NCBI GenBank assembly: GCA_036337945.1
Contig: JAYZDF010000121.1
Span: 3,577-67,576, forward strand
DNA: 64,000 bases
DNA from: JAYZDF01 sp036337945
GTDB taxonomy: Bacteria > Myxococcota > Kuafuiibacteriia > Kuafuiibacteriales > Kuafuiibacteriaceae
Reading direction: 5' to 3'
A model generated the notes under the pieces. That model was given only the letters and a program-made list of their open reading frames with translations. It searched no databases and had not been told where the DNA came from. Both the position numbers and the translations under genes were made by a program. Shown piece after piece: positions 43,450 through 52,474 of the stretch; the first letter of the stretch is position 1, and each line of letters begins with the position of its first letter.

Positions 43450-44988
43450 TCACGTCATTATCCCAATCACGCAGGCCGTCATGAAAGCGGCCAATGTTCC
43501 ACCTATCATCGCTCTCAATCCAATCTTGGCTAAATCGCTTCTTCTTTCCGGAGCCATTGGCGCTATGCCTCCAATCTGAACAGCAATCGATGAAAAATTA
43601 GCGAAACCACAGAGAGCATAAACAGAAATAACGAGGGAGCGGTGCTGAAGCTCTGCGGCCATTCCACCGAGTTGCAAATAGGCGAAGAACTCATTTAGGA
43701 CCGTTTTCATTCCCAACAAAGAGCCTACAGCCTGGCAATCAATCCACGGAACCCCCATGACCCACGCGAGCGGTGCCAAAAGAAAACCTAATATTTGCTG
43801 AAGAGACACTCCGTCAAAGCCGATCAGAGAAAAGCCCCAGCCAACTAAGCCATTGAACATGGCGATGAGAGCGATAAACGCCAACAGCATTGCGCCTACA
43901 TTCAGCGCAAGTTTCAGGCCCTCACCGGCACCGCGAGCGGCTGCATCTATGACGTTAGCATCCTCCGATTTGAGATCTAACTTTAGGGACCCGTAGGTTT
44001 CTGATTCTGTGGGGTCCACTTCTGGGATAATAATTTTGGCGATGACCAATGCTGCCGGCGCACTCATGATCGATGCACAGAGCAAATGACCCGCGATATC
44101 GGGGAAGACTCCCTGTAAAATCCCAACATACGCGACCATCACGCCGCCAGCAACGGTTGCAAAGCCACCCGTCATGATCGCCATCAGCTCACTCTCGGTC
44201 ATTCCTTTTACAAATGGCCGGACAAGCAAAGGAGCCTCCGTTTGACCCACAAATATATTACCTGCCGCCGAAAGCGTTTCAGACCCACTCGTCTTCATCG
44301 TTCTCTGCATTACTTGGGCGATCACTCGCACCAGAAATTGCATGACACCAAGGTGATACAGAACAGCCATGAAGGAGGAAAAGAATATGATTGTCGGGAG
44401 TACACCGAACGCAAAATAAGCGCCGATTGGGGCCCACATCCATTGCCCATTGGGCGGTGCCACAGGACCCATCTTTGCATTACCAATCCACGTTGCGCTG
44501 GCCTCGTTACCCATAGGAATGACCGAAGGACCTACAGGAACATTATTTTGCACCGCTAGGTTTCCGAACAGGAACGTGGAACCTTCTGCGGTAAAGTTCA
44601 GCAGCTGGGTTACTATCGTATTGAAAAAATCGAAAAACACATACCCCGGAGGACTCAGCGCGATGAGCCCTAATGTCACTTGAATTGAGACGCCAATGAG
44701 AACGAGACGCCAGCTTACGTGCTTTTTCTTTTTAGATATCAGGAAGGCAATGAAGACCATGACGAAAAGCCCGAAAGCACTTCGAGCCCGGCCGAACCAG
44801 TCAGCTTCTGTATTCTTGCGTTTCAGTTCAGTCAAAGACACCGTTGCTGCAGCCTGATTACTTGCTTTTTGTGCCGCGACCGCTGCAGTCGAGCTGGTCG
44901 CAGTTGAGCTGCTCGAGGTCTGGGCGAAAGATGTGCCACCCAACGTCAACAACAGCGCCATCAAAGCAATCAGGAAACCAGGACGCAT
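43450..44988 (-). CDS. CNT-family concentrative nucleoside transporter
   Basis: Na+ or H+ coupled nucleoside uptake in the inner membrane. Core marks are VGQTEAPLLVRPFVKGM, MTGGFATVAGGVMVAYVG, SAPAALVIAKIIIPE and GFANFSSIAVQIGG. 512 residues; the first 70 are unusual, with a cleavable-looking signal (LIALMALLLTLGGTSFAQ) and a Ser/Thr/Ala-rich stretch absent from the E. coli NupC type. TATGAT at 44997-45002 lies eight nt before ATG 44988 and may be its -10. It is convergent with the DUF6918 gene with a 3-bp gap. Confidence 0.93.
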   Translation of the reverse strand: MRPGFLIALMALLLTLGGTSFAQTSSSSTATSSTAAVAAQKASNQAAATVSLTELKRKNTEADWFGRARSAFGLFVMVFIAFLISKKKKHVSWRLVLIGVSIQVTLGLIALSPPGYVFFDFFNTIVTQLLNFTAEGSTFLFGNLAVQNNVPVGPSVIPMGNEASATWIGNAKMGPVAPPNGQWMWAPIGAYFAFGVLPTIIFFSSFMAVLYHLGVMQFLVRVIAQVMQRTMKTSGSETLSAAGNIFVGQTEAPLLVRPFVKGMTESELMAIMTGGFATVAGGVMVAYVGILQGVFPDIAGHLLCASIMSAPAALVIAKIIIPEVDPTESETYGSLKLDLKSEDANVIDAAARGAGEGLKLALNVGAMLLAFIALIAMFNGLVGWGFSLIGFDGVSLQQILGFLLAPLAWVMGVPWIDCQAVGSLLGMKTVLNEFFAYLQLGGMAAELQHRSLVISVYALCGFANFSSIAVQIGGIAPMAPERRSDLAKIGLRAMIGGTLAAFMTACVIGIMT

Positions 44989-45046
44989 TCTCCTGAATCA
45001 TAGAAGTCCAAGTTTTGGGCCCTACGTCAACGTCCCCATAAAGGAG

Positions 45047-46129
45047 TTACGCGTTTTCGAGCGCTTTTCTGAGTTTCTCGACCCTCTCAGCAAGTCTTCG
45101 ACGTTTTGCACGAAATTCAGTTCGAGGAAGGGACTGATTAAAGCGAACCTGTTGGTATTCCGAGACGATTTCAGTGGCAAGCGGTTTAGCTGAAAGCGGC
45201 ACGTTCGACAGAAGAACCTCTAAAGTGTCGCTGCTATATTTAGCTCCACCCAAAAGCAGTCTTAATTTTAGACCAATGTACTGAAGTTGCCGCCGTCGAC
45301 GACGCAGGAGAATATAAACCAGGCTACAAATTGAAAGAAATAGAGCGACGGGTAAAAGCAGTAGAAACCGGGTTGATTTTTCAGACTCCTCCGAAAAAAA
45401 TGATGCACTTTCATTTTCTCCTCGCGACCAGGCACGAGCATATTTTGCGGCCCGTATCGCTACGCTCACAACATTGTGTTTGCTCTCGTAATCAATCACG
45501 TTGTCGTACCAAAGACGATTTAGAGTATCGTAAATATCACTGATGACCGTAGCTAAGTCCCTCTTATTTGACCTTTGCCTCATATCTGCAGGCGTAGCAT
45601 CGAACCATCTCCAGCCCTTCTCCGGGATATACGCTTCTACCCAAGCATGTGCATCACCGCCGGTAAAACCAAGATAGTTACCGATTTCGTTATAGTGGCC
45701 GCCATAATACCCGCTTGCTATTCGAGCTTGAACACCGGACAGCCGAAGCAATATTGCCACAGCCCCAGCATAGAGTTCACAATGACCTTTCTTCCCCTCA
45801 AAAAGAAATCGAACCAATGGGTCGTCGTGCTCCCCTTCGAGTGGCTCTAAGCTATACGTGAAGCCAGAATCGAAGTGAGCCAAGACTGCACGAACTTTTT
45901 CGAGTTCAGTCATTCTGTCTTCTGTAAGCTGTTTTGCAAGTTGTCTAACCCGAGGGCTAAGGGAGTCAGGTACAGACAACAATCGGTCCTTTTGAGATTC
46001 ACGGTACCCTCTTGGGATTGAAGCTCGCGTCGATTCCTTTGCGAGGTCGACAGTAATCTCAAATTCGATTTCCTTTCCCGCCGAAGCAGTCCAAGACCCA
46101 TTCAAGGTTTCAAAGATCTGTCGTTCCAA
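45047..46129 (-). CDS. C-terminal half of an interrupted TgpA-type transglutaminase
   Basis: This frame carries the transglutaminase core: catalytic Cys in KKGHCELYAGA, His in GDAHAWVEAYIP and Asp in WRWFDATPAD, followed by a membrane segment (LLLLPVALFLSICSLVYIL) and a basic DUF4129-like tail. It is in the same reading frame as the upstream part and separated from it by one TAA codon at 46142-46144 plus four sense codons. The first possible start is TTG 46129 without a ribosome site. Alone it lacks the N-terminal membrane domain. It ends the MoxR-DUF58 operon. Confidence 0.85.
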   Translation of the reverse strand: MERQIFETLNGSWTASAGKEIEFEITVDLAKESTRASIPRGYRESQKDRLLSVPDSLSPRVRQLAKQLTEDRMTELEKVRAVLAHFDSGFTYSLEPLEGEHDDPLVRFLFEGKKGHCELYAGAVAILLRLSGVQARIASGYYGGHYNEIGNYLGFTGGDAHAWVEAYIPEKGWRWFDATPADMRQRSNKRDLATVISDIYDTLNRLWYDNVIDYESKHNVVSVAIRAAKYARAWSRGENESASFFSEESEKSTRFLLLLPVALFLSICSLVYILLRRRRRQLQYIGLKLRLLLGGAKYSSDTLEVLLSNVPLSAKPLATEIVSEYQQVRFNQSLPRTEFRAKRRRLAERVEKLRKALENA

Positions 46130-46141
46130 GACTCTTGCAGC

Positions 46142-47077
46142 TTATTGTCGTCCTAAGTGTGGCACTGCTGCTGCTACACCGATACGCGGGCGTTTCACAA
46201 CGACCCTGACACCTTGCGTGGGGTCTCGTTGGTTTTTCGTTGGTGCGGGATGACGAAATACGCCCCGAACTTGATTCGACCACGATTTACCGTCAAACTC
46301 ATCTAATGCGTACATTCGAGCATATAAGCCGGGAAGTTGATCTTGCTCAGACTCAGATAAGTGCTCTACTCGAACGACCACTTGGGTATCTGATTGTCCC
46401 GATACCCCTCCAGTCGTAAGACTCATACTGTCCGGGACCCCGCCAAATTGTACGAACGCGCCCGCGCCAAGCATCGGCAGGAACGTAAAACGAGGAAGGA
46501 TGGAAACTGCAGTGAATCCGAGCCCCGTAAAGACCAATCCAGCCGCGGCGAGCTTACGTAGCCCTCGAGGTCTAGGAAGTTTGAGAACCGCCTGATAGGC
46601 ATGTTCGTCGCGACTTTCTTCCGAAATTCCGATGATTGTGCTCATCCACATGGCCATCAATAATGACGGTACAAAAACAAACAGGAGTACGGCGAATTCA
46701 AACCCCGGAGTTACCGTGGTTGCAGCTGCAAATAAAATTGACGCCGAGACGAGCACGAAAAAATCATCACGGCGTCCAGCTCTCAATACGTATCGGTTAA
46801 AAATTCCCAGCATCAACACGAACAGCACGGAGTCAATCCGACTGGTTTTGAACAAACTGATAGCGAGTACGAGCCCAGCTACGGTGAGAACATGAACTGT
46901 AATGGTCTTAACTCGTCCATGAATACGTTCGTACAGAAAACGAACAAAAAACATCATGATCGTGATTAGTCCGGCACCCGCAGATAAGAGAAATGTCGAA
47001 CCAGACATAATCCCAACAACACCAAGGCATGCAACCCCTGTAAGGCTGACCTCGTGGACGCGGCGAACCGTTAGCAC
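46142..47077 (-). CDS. N-terminal half of an interrupted TgpA-type transglutaminase (DUF3488)
   Basis: Multi-TM N-terminal domain of the TgpA/DUF3488 family, about 311 residues from GTG 47077, which has GGAAGGAG ten nt upstream and overlaps the DUF58 stop. TM segments include GLITIMMFFVRFLYERI, ILTVAGLVLAISLF-like and VLLFVFVPSLLMAMWM; a periplasmic start of the catalytic region (MYALDEFDGKSWSN) follows. The frame stops at TAA 46142 where the family normally runs on into the transglutaminase core. Either a nonsense mutation, a sequencing error or a split gene. Confidence 0.8.
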   Translation of the reverse strand: MLTVRRVHEVSLTGVACLGVVGIMSGSTFLLSAGAGLITIMMFFVRFLYERIHGRVKTITVHVLTVAGLVLAISLFKTSRIDSVLFVLMLGIFNRYVLRAGRRDDFFVLVSASILFAAATTVTPGFEFAVLLFVFVPSLLMAMWMSTIIGISEESRDEHAYQAVLKLPRPRGLRKLAAAGLVFTGLGFTAVSILPRFTFLPMLGAGAFVQFGGVPDSMSLTTGGVSGQSDTQVVVRVEHLSESEQDQLPGLYARMYALDEFDGKSWSNQVRGVFRHPAPTKNQRDPTQGVRVVVKRPRIGVAAAVPHLGRQ

Positions 47078-48177
47078 AGAGAGACAGCTCCTTCCGCAGA
47101 TACAACGCACGCGTCATACTCCTCAGATAAGACCGGACCTTGGGCAGGTAGCAACCAAAGACAGTCATGAGCTAAATTGTCACGGCTGCAAGAAAAAGTC
47201 TCGGGAGTGAGTAGTGCTATTTCGTCAAGTAATTGCTCTGTTTGGTAGACCGCTGGAGAAAAACGTTTATTTCCAATGTATAAGCCGACGCGGTAACCGC
47301 TCTTTGCCCAGTGTAGAATTGTCTCGCAGGCAATTTCCAGCACGCGTTCATTTGGTTCATGACTTGCTTTTGCTTTGAGAAGAACACCCAGCCACGCTTG
47401 AGGTCTTTCTTGTTTTTCCCTTTCAACTACGACGTCACGACCTAGGGTCTGACTCCGTTTTGCATGAACACGATTCGGTGCATCAAACTCCGTCTTCTCT
47501 CGAAGCCCGTATAGATCATCACCCTGTCCTTGTAATTGTGTTCTTCCAGCCTTCTTACTTTTGCCCGCCGGAGCAGCCAAAATGTCCGGAACATCGACCG
47601 CCTGCGGCCACACAATGACTCGATGCTCAAATTGAAGGGACTTAGATTTGGTAAGAAGTCCAAAAGGATAAATTGTGCTTAACTCTAAAGAATTGAGTTT
47701 TTTAAGTCCTCGTGAACTAAAAGTTCGTGATGCAACGACAGTTTCATGTTTATCCTCAATTCGAGGAAAGACAGCCGTCAGCAAGTTGGAGTGCGATAGG
47801 CGATCGGTCCAGCCACGCTCTTCCCTAATAACCAAACCAAAAGAAGGATTATCGCCGGGTTTGAACAGTTTGCGCTCAATTTGGATCCCAAAACGAGAGT
47901 TCTGACCAGCGCGCGCGTTTCCCAACAACTGAACACCGATTTTTATCCCTCGTAGCGCCCTCTCAGACATAATGCCAGAAATGACAATGGCGCCTAAGCA
48001 TGCCCCCAAGAGCAAAAACAGAAGATTGTTCCCCGCATTGATCGCTGCCATCCCAAGAACAAAAGGAGCAAAAAAGGCGACCCAACCCGCTTTCGTCGGA
48101 AAAATCCGGCGTGGTGGACGTAAGCGTCGCACGACCTCAAAGAGCCACTTTCTCGCCGTGAGGATTCTAGCTCTCAT
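47071..48177 (-). CDS. DUF58 domain protein
   Basis: Second gene of the common MoxR-DUF58-transglutaminase set. Two N-terminal TM segments (AGWVAFFAPFVLGMAAINAG and NLLFLLLGACLGAIVISGIM), a beta domain, then the DUF58/VWA-like core with YGLREKTEFDAPNRVHAKRSQTLGRDVVVE; the family's usual WKASAR reads HAKRSQ here. 368 residues. The start overlaps the MoxR stop by 4 bp and the end overlaps the DUF3488 start. Thought to act with the ATPase on envelope proteins; exact role unknown. Confidence 0.85.
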   Translation of the reverse strand: MRARILTARKWLFEVVRRLRPPRRIFPTKAGWVAFFAPFVLGMAAINAGNNLLFLLLGACLGAIVISGIMSERALRGIKIGVQLLGNARAGQNSRFGIQIERKLFKPGDNPSFGLVIREERGWTDRLSHSNLLTAVFPRIEDKHETVVASRTFSSRGLKKLNSLELSTIYPFGLLTKSKSLQFEHRVIVWPQAVDVPDILAAPAGKSKKAGRTQLQGQGDDLYGLREKTEFDAPNRVHAKRSQTLGRDVVVEREKQERPQAWLGVLLKAKASHEPNERVLEIACETILHWAKSGYRVGLYIGNKRFSPAVYQTEQLLDEIALLTPETFSCSRDNLAHDCLWLLPAQGPVLSEEYDACVVSAEGAVSLC

Positions 48178-49151
48178 ACAGGCACAGATGCGTTAGATAA
48201 GATCTCACCCAGGATAGCATCTGCAACCATTCGTGCATTCGTCCCGGCAGTGTTTAACGTGATTCGATGAGAACATACTGGTAGAAACAGAGCTCTCACG
48301 TCTTCTGGAGTCGCATAGTCTCGGCCTTCTACGAAAGCTCTCGCTCGAACTGCAGCAGCGAAGGCAAGCACTCCACGCGTAGAAACTCCAGTCGAGATTT
48401 CCGCATGCTCACGCGTTGCTTGAACGAGAGATTGAATATAATCGGCGACATCTTGATGAATATTAGTTCGATCAACGTGATGAAACATTTGCTGAACTTG
48501 CTCCTCGTTCCAAATAGGTGAAAGAGAAGAAATCTTGTCATTCGCGAGTTCCGCTGCGCCACCAACAATCAGTGAGACTTCAGCTTCTGGTCCAGGATAA
48601 CCGACACTAAGTCGTAGTAAGAACCGATCTAGTTGAGATTCAGGCAGTGGATAGACGCCATGATGCTCAAGCGGGTTTTGCGTCGCGATCACCATAAAGG
48701 GATTTGGAAGGCGATGTGTTTTTCCGTCTACCGTGACCGATCGTTCTGCCATCGCTTCTAACAAACCACTCTGGGTGCGCGGAGTCGCTCGGTTCAACTC
48801 ATCTGCGAGAACAACGTTCGCAAAGATGGGGCCGCGCTTGAACTGAATCGTTTTACTCTCATTCTCGATAACCTGACCGCCAACAATGTCAACGGGGAGA
48901 AGATCAGAGGTAAGCTGGATCCGAGAAAAATCACCTCCCAGCACCGCAGCAAGGCAACGAGAGACTGTCGTTTTTCCGACACCTGGCACATCTTCTACGA
49001 GAACGTGTCCGCGAGCGAGAAAGCTAATGAAAAGCATTTTCATTACTTCCTCTTTGTCGCGAACAACCTCAGTCATAGTGTCAATCGCCGACTTTATTTG
49101 AGCAGCGTCCGCTGCGGAAGTTTGTTCTTGTTTTTTAGCTGCGATACTCAT
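48174..49151 (-). CDS. MoxR-family AAA+ ATPase
   Basis: Chaperone-like ATPase. Walker A PGVGKTTVSR, Walker B VVLADELNRATPRTQ, sensor 1 FMVIATQNPLEHHGVYPLPE and the RFLLRLSVGYP arginine segment. 325 residues. First gene of the operon. ATG 49151 has no ribosome site of its own; it overlaps the stop of an 11-codon upstream frame (ATGA), which has GGAG before it. A palindrome and TATTAT box lie about 80 bp upstream. Confidence 0.93.
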   Translation of the reverse strand: MSIAAKKQEQTSAADAAQIKSAIDTMTEVVRDKEEVMKMLFISFLARGHVLVEDVPGVGKTTVSRCLAAVLGGDFSRIQLTSDLLPVDIVGGQVIENESKTIQFKRGPIFANVVLADELNRATPRTQSGLLEAMAERSVTVDGKTHRLPNPFMVIATQNPLEHHGVYPLPESQLDRFLLRLSVGYPGPEAEVSLIVGGAAELANDKISSLSPIWNEEQVQQMFHHVDRTNIHQDVADYIQSLVQATREHAEISTGVSTRGVLAFAAAVRARAFVEGRDYATPEDVRALFLPVCSHRITLNTAGTNARMVADAILGEILSNASVPV

Positions 49152-49183
49152 TCTAATGCTCGACCGAGATATTTGCGTCTCAT
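49148..49183 (-). CDS. Possible 11-residue leader peptide overlapping the moxR start
   Basis: Minus strand frame MRRKYLGRALE, ATG at 49183, TGA at 49148-49150 sharing bases with the moxR ATG. It is preceded by GAGAGGAG. A second frame, MNRRPNAV, lies just upstream at 49192-49218 behind AAGGAGG. Translation of these could control moxR by coupling. Both are short enough to be chance. Confidence 0.35.
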   Translation of the reverse strand: MRRKYLGRALE

Positions 49184-49227
49184 CGCTCCTCTCAAACGGC
49201 GTTCGGCCTACGATTCATTCCCTCCTT

Positions 49228-49249
49228 ATAATACCTCAAGTTGTTGAGG
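49228..49249 (-). promoter_or_regulatory. Putative promoter/operator of the MoxR operon
   Basis: Minus strand: a perfect inverted repeat, CCTCAA and TTGAGG around a 4-nt centre (49234-49249), abuts a -10-like TATTAT (49228-49233). The repeat fills the spacer, an operator-like place. No good -35 is visible. Confidence 0.4.
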
Positions 49250-49301
49250 CAAAAGATACGGGAGAATCCCTTTGAAACTGGGAACTACAGGCAGAAAAGC
49301 G

Positions 49302-50564
49302 CTAAAATCCCAAAATATGCTGGTTCAACCCAACCGGCGGTGGCCCGGCAACATCGTCACTCGCTGCTACGGCAACGCTCGTCCCAACGGCTGCGGCACT
49401 AACGGTACCGGCAACAATTGCCCAAAACCACCACTTCTTCGTGAATTCTGGCCAGACAAATGGAGTCGAACTCGGCGCGAGATCGCTCACCTCTGCTTGC
49501 ACGAGTGGAAGAGGTTTGATGAGCGTAAGGGCCGTAAGAATTTCGGTTGCAAAGCTCGCTGGGTTCGAAGAAGGCGGTAATCCCGTGTACTGACTAACGA
49601 TTTTCCTTTCCTTTACATCAATCCAGAATCCGGACGTCGTTGAGACCTCATTACGACTCTTCTCTTGGACGAAAAGAAATTTAGAAACATCAGCAATTGC
49701 CCCCAATGTAATGAGAGAGTCTGAACTTCTGCCCCCTTCCGAAACAATCTCTTCTAGTCGTTTGACTGCATCGGTTGGCTCCAGATCAACCTGGATCCGG
49801 GAGTTCCTTCCGCCATTGACTGGCGTCAAAGTGCCATGAGGAATATAGCCCAGTTTCTTGAGCCGAACGACATGTTGCCCATCGACCAGGTCTTCCACCT
49901 TCAGCGGTGTAACACCTCGAAAACGTTCATCGACATAAACGAGCGCGCCTGAGGGGACCGATGTGATTTCAACCGAACCAGCTTCACGGGTCTCCACGTT
50001 TTTTTTGAGAGTGCGATATACAGAGACAAGATTCGCTGCGTATCCATCATCTGCTGGTGAGTATTCTGGAGCAGTTAGCGCCAGTGAGACAAATATAGCT
50101 TCAGCGGTGTCCTTCTTTCCTTCGAACATAGACACTGTCCCTAAGGCGAATACTGAACGGTAAAGCTGAGCGCTTTGCTCTTTCGTCAGAAACTCAGAAT
50201 ACCCAAGCAGAAGATTCACCGCGAGGTCCAGGTCACCCCCCGCATTATTCAGCTCCAGCTTATCGAGGGCTTGGAGTCCTGTTTTCGACGCCTCTAAAGC
50301 GTCCGCGATATCTTGATCGCGCAAAGTCTTGATCGAAGGCACCAACGCCTCATCAAGGGCGATGTATTGATGTTCGGTGATTTGTGCAACTCGATCTGCA
50401 ATCGCGTCTTGCAATGGCAGGTTGATCTGGGTTCCTGATGCAGCACTGCGTAAAACCAGTACTGCAAAGCTCGACTCTGCCTTCACCGCGCCGGGTAGTC
50501 CAAAGGTGAGTAATACCCCGCAAGCGCAGAAGCAGGTTTTCAAGTTTTTCTGATAAGAATTCAA
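49302..50564 (-). CDS. Exported PEGA-domain protein with C-terminal TM
   Basis: 420 residues. Signal region LKTCFCACGVLLTFGLPGAVKA, a helical repeat region of about 160 residues, one PEGA domain near residues 195-270 (VEITSVPSGALVYVDERFRGVTPLKVEDL), a mixed domain, and a TM near residues 375-400 (WWFWAIVAGTVSAAAVGTSVAVA). TTG 50564 is supported by GAAGG seven nt upstream. Likely an envelope protein, anchored in the inner membrane. Role unknown. Confidence 0.65.
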   Translation of the reverse strand: MNSYQKNLKTCFCACGVLLTFGLPGAVKAESSFAVLVLRSAASGTQINLPLQDAIADRVAQITEHQYIALDEALVPSIKTLRDQDIADALEASKTGLQALDKLELNNAGGDLDLAVNLLLGYSEFLTKEQSAQLYRSVFALGTVSMFEGKKDTAEAIFVSLALTAPEYSPADDGYAANLVSVYRTLKKNVETREAGSVEITSVPSGALVYVDERFRGVTPLKVEDLVDGQHVVRLKKLGYIPHGTLTPVNGGRNSRIQVDLEPTDAVKRLEEIVSEGGRSSDSLITLGAIADVSKFLFVQEKSRNEVSTTSGFWIDVKERKIVSQYTGLPPSSNPASFATEILTALTLIKPLPLVQAEVSDLAPSSTPFVWPEFTKKWWFWAIVAGTVSAAAVGTSVAVAASDDVAGPPPVGLNQHILGF

Positions 50565-50702
50565 TACTTTACCTTCAGATTCTTCTCTGCGAAGTCCACG
50601 ATTTTGAACCCTCGGAATAGTACTCCTCCTTTCGGCTGTTATTCAAGTGCCGACAAAAGGATTGTGTAGTTTGATCTGCTACATATTGGGTCGGGTCTAG
50701 TC

Positions 50703-51125
50703 ATGACTGTGAGACGAAGCAAAGTGGAGAAAGTGTTTCGAATCATGTGGCCCATCCGTGCCGCGTGCTTAGCAGCGATTACGTTCTGGGGCTTTCTCGC
50801 TTACCAGTCCTACGGCCTCCCCGACCTCAACATCAGCCAGCTTTTTGTCATTCTTTCCTTCATCGCATTTTTCGCGCTAACGCTGAGCTACTATTCAAAT
50901 CTCAGTTACGTCACAGATGAGTATGGAATCGAGTTCGTGACCCACAAATCAAGTCACAAGATTAACTGGCATGAGATCGAAAAGATTTCTCCGAGCATTG
51001 TCCCGACAGGCGGTCACATTGTCACAACGAAAAGTGGCCAGTACGTGATCAACGGTTTCGTGAAAGGTCACCGAATGCTCGTAGACCTAGTAATCACCAA
51101 AGCGGGTTTGTTTCCAGAGCGATAG
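50703..51125 (+). CDS. Small two-TM protein with PH-like domain
   Basis: 140 residues. Two TM segments (PIRAACLAAITFWGFLAYQ and LFVILSFIAFFALTLSYY) followed by a 70-residue beta-rich segment (VTDEYGIEFVTHKSSHKINWHEIEKISPSI, HIVTTKSGQYVINGF) of the bacterial PH-like type. Function unknown. Convergent with the DcrB-like gene. Confidence 0.6.
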   Translation: MTVRRSKVEKVFRIMWPIRAACLAAITFWGFLAYQSYGLPDLNISQLFVILSFIAFFALTLSYYSNLSYVTDEYGIEFVTHKSSHKINWHEIEKISPSIVPTGGHIVTTKSGQYVINGFVKGHRMLVDLVITKAGLFPER

Positions 51126-51141
51126 TTCGCAACCCCTCAAA

Positions 51142-51606
51142 CTACTCAAAACTGGCAAGCATCTCCTTAAATTGAGCCTTGTGCTTATCGTAAGACAAAC
51201 CGTCAATATTCGAAGCAATCAGAGTGTGAGCGACGTTATTTTTGATCGTTACGAGTTGGAGCTGCCGAACTCTCTCACCACCAGGACCAACGACCGAGCG
51301 TTCGGTAATTAGTCCTTCAAGACCAGACGATAATTTTATTGTCTCGGGCTTTGCCGTTTCCGTTCGCTGGACCCCTGCCTGAATCAACCCTTCCGTTTGC
51401 CTCTTCACATAAGATTCTGCCGTTTCTGAATCAGCGACAGGCTCCATAGTGGCAATCAAGTTCTGATTGAACGGCTTAGATTTCTTGGCCGTCAACATTC
51501 CTTTGCTCATATCATCCTCGACAGCCGGTCCCTGGAGAATAATCGTCGTCAAAGACCAGGTAGAGGGTGCATCTAATGAAAAGCTTCCGAAATTAATACG
51601 TGGCAT
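51142..51606 (-). CDS. DcrB/DUF1795-like protein
   Basis: 154 residues without signal peptide. FGSFSLDAPSTWSLTTIILQ, then ETAESYVKRQTEGLIQAG and the closing KHKAQFKEMLASFE follow the DUF1795/DcrB fold order. In other bacteria such proteins occur as lipoproteins or with type VI secretion; neither context is here. ATG 51606 has no ribosome site; an inverted repeat lies six nt upstream. Confidence 0.6.
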   Translation of the reverse strand: MPRINFGSFSLDAPSTWSLTTIILQGPAVEDDMSKGMLTAKKSKPFNQNLIATMEPVADSETAESYVKRQTEGLIQAGVQRTETAKPETIKLSSGLEGLITERSVVGPGGERVRQLQLVTIKNNVAHTLIASNIDGLSYDKHKAQFKEMLASFE

Positions 51607-51611
51607 GGGGA

Positions 51612-51626
51612 GGTCATATCATGACC
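51612..51626. repeat. Inverted repeat upstream of the DcrB-like gene
   Basis: GGTCAT (51612-51617) and ATGACC (51621-51626) around ATC, centred 13 bp upstream of ATG 51606. A TATGAC -10-like box overlaps it, but no -35 is visible. Confidence 0.3.
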
Positions 51627-51681
51627 TAGGGCAGGTAGCGAGCCGGTCAGCTCGCTTTAGAGATTGATTGCTGTTCGCTCC

Positions 51682-52374
51682 TTAGGAAGCAGGCGCAGCC
51701 GCAGCGCGGGCAGCGTCTTGCATCTTTGCGACTTCTTCAGCGAGATTTTCCTTTTTCTTTTCAATGCCCTCACCAAGGACGTATCGAACGAAACGGCGAA
51801 TCTGAACGTTTTCTCCGGTTTTTTGAACGATGTTAATGCGAACTTGTTCAACAGTTTGCTTTCCGCCGTCTTCAGCTGGCTTTACAAACTCTTGGTCGAG
51901 CAAACAGATTTCTTTCATCCATTTATCGATCTTCCCGTCGACAATCTTTTGGATAATGTTTTCTGGTTTACCTTGTTCCCGAATTTCAGCTTCGAACAAA
52001 GTGCGCTCTTTCGCGATAGCATCTTCAGGAACCTCATCTCGGCTGACATAGGTTGGGTTCGCTGCAGCGATATGCATCCCGATATCCCGGCAGAAACCTT
52101 GGAAATCATCACCACGCGATACAAAGTCTGTCTCGCAATTCACTTCTAAAAGGACTCCGATTTTTCCGCCCATATGGATGTAGCTCAAAACAGAACCCTC
52201 GGCTGCAACGCGCGAAGCTTTCTTTCCCGCTTGAGCCAGTCCTTTTGTACGTAGCCATTCGCTAGCTTTATCAAGATCACCCTCGGTCGCGTCGAGCGCT
52301 TTTTTGCAGTCCATCATACCGGCGGATGTTCTTTCTCTAAGTTCTTTAACTAATTTTGCAGTTACTGCAGCCAT
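51682..52374 (-). CDS. tsf: Elongation factor Ts
   Basis: Nucleotide-exchange factor for EF-Tu. N-terminal MMDCKKAL-type UBA region (TSAGMMDCKKALDATEGDLDKA) and core LEVNCETDFVSRGDDFQGF are intact. 230 residues, shorter than the E. coli form of 283, with an Ala-rich tail. GAGG precedes the ATG. It follows rpsB by 100 bp in the usual order. Confidence 0.97.
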   Translation of the reverse strand: MAAVTAKLVKELRERTSAGMMDCKKALDATEGDLDKASEWLRTKGLAQAGKKASRVAAEGSVLSYIHMGGKIGVLLEVNCETDFVSRGDDFQGFCRDIGMHIAAANPTYVSRDEVPEDAIAKERTLFEAEIREQGKPENIIQKIVDGKIDKWMKEICLLDQEFVKPAEDGGKQTVEQVRINIVQKTGENVQIRRFVRYVLGEGIEKKKENLAEEVAKMQDAARAAAAPAS

Positions 52375-52474
52375 TTTTTGCCTCTTCTATTGTGTGAATA
52401 GTGCGACCGAAAACATCGTATCGGTCACTAAAAATAAATTTTGGTCGTTTAGCGATTAAGCGACGGTTTGCGTC

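Noticed and set aside
46130..46145. Recoded stop in the transglutaminase gene
   Set aside because: The codon is TAA, which is not used for selenocysteine or pyrrolysine, and no recoding element was seen.
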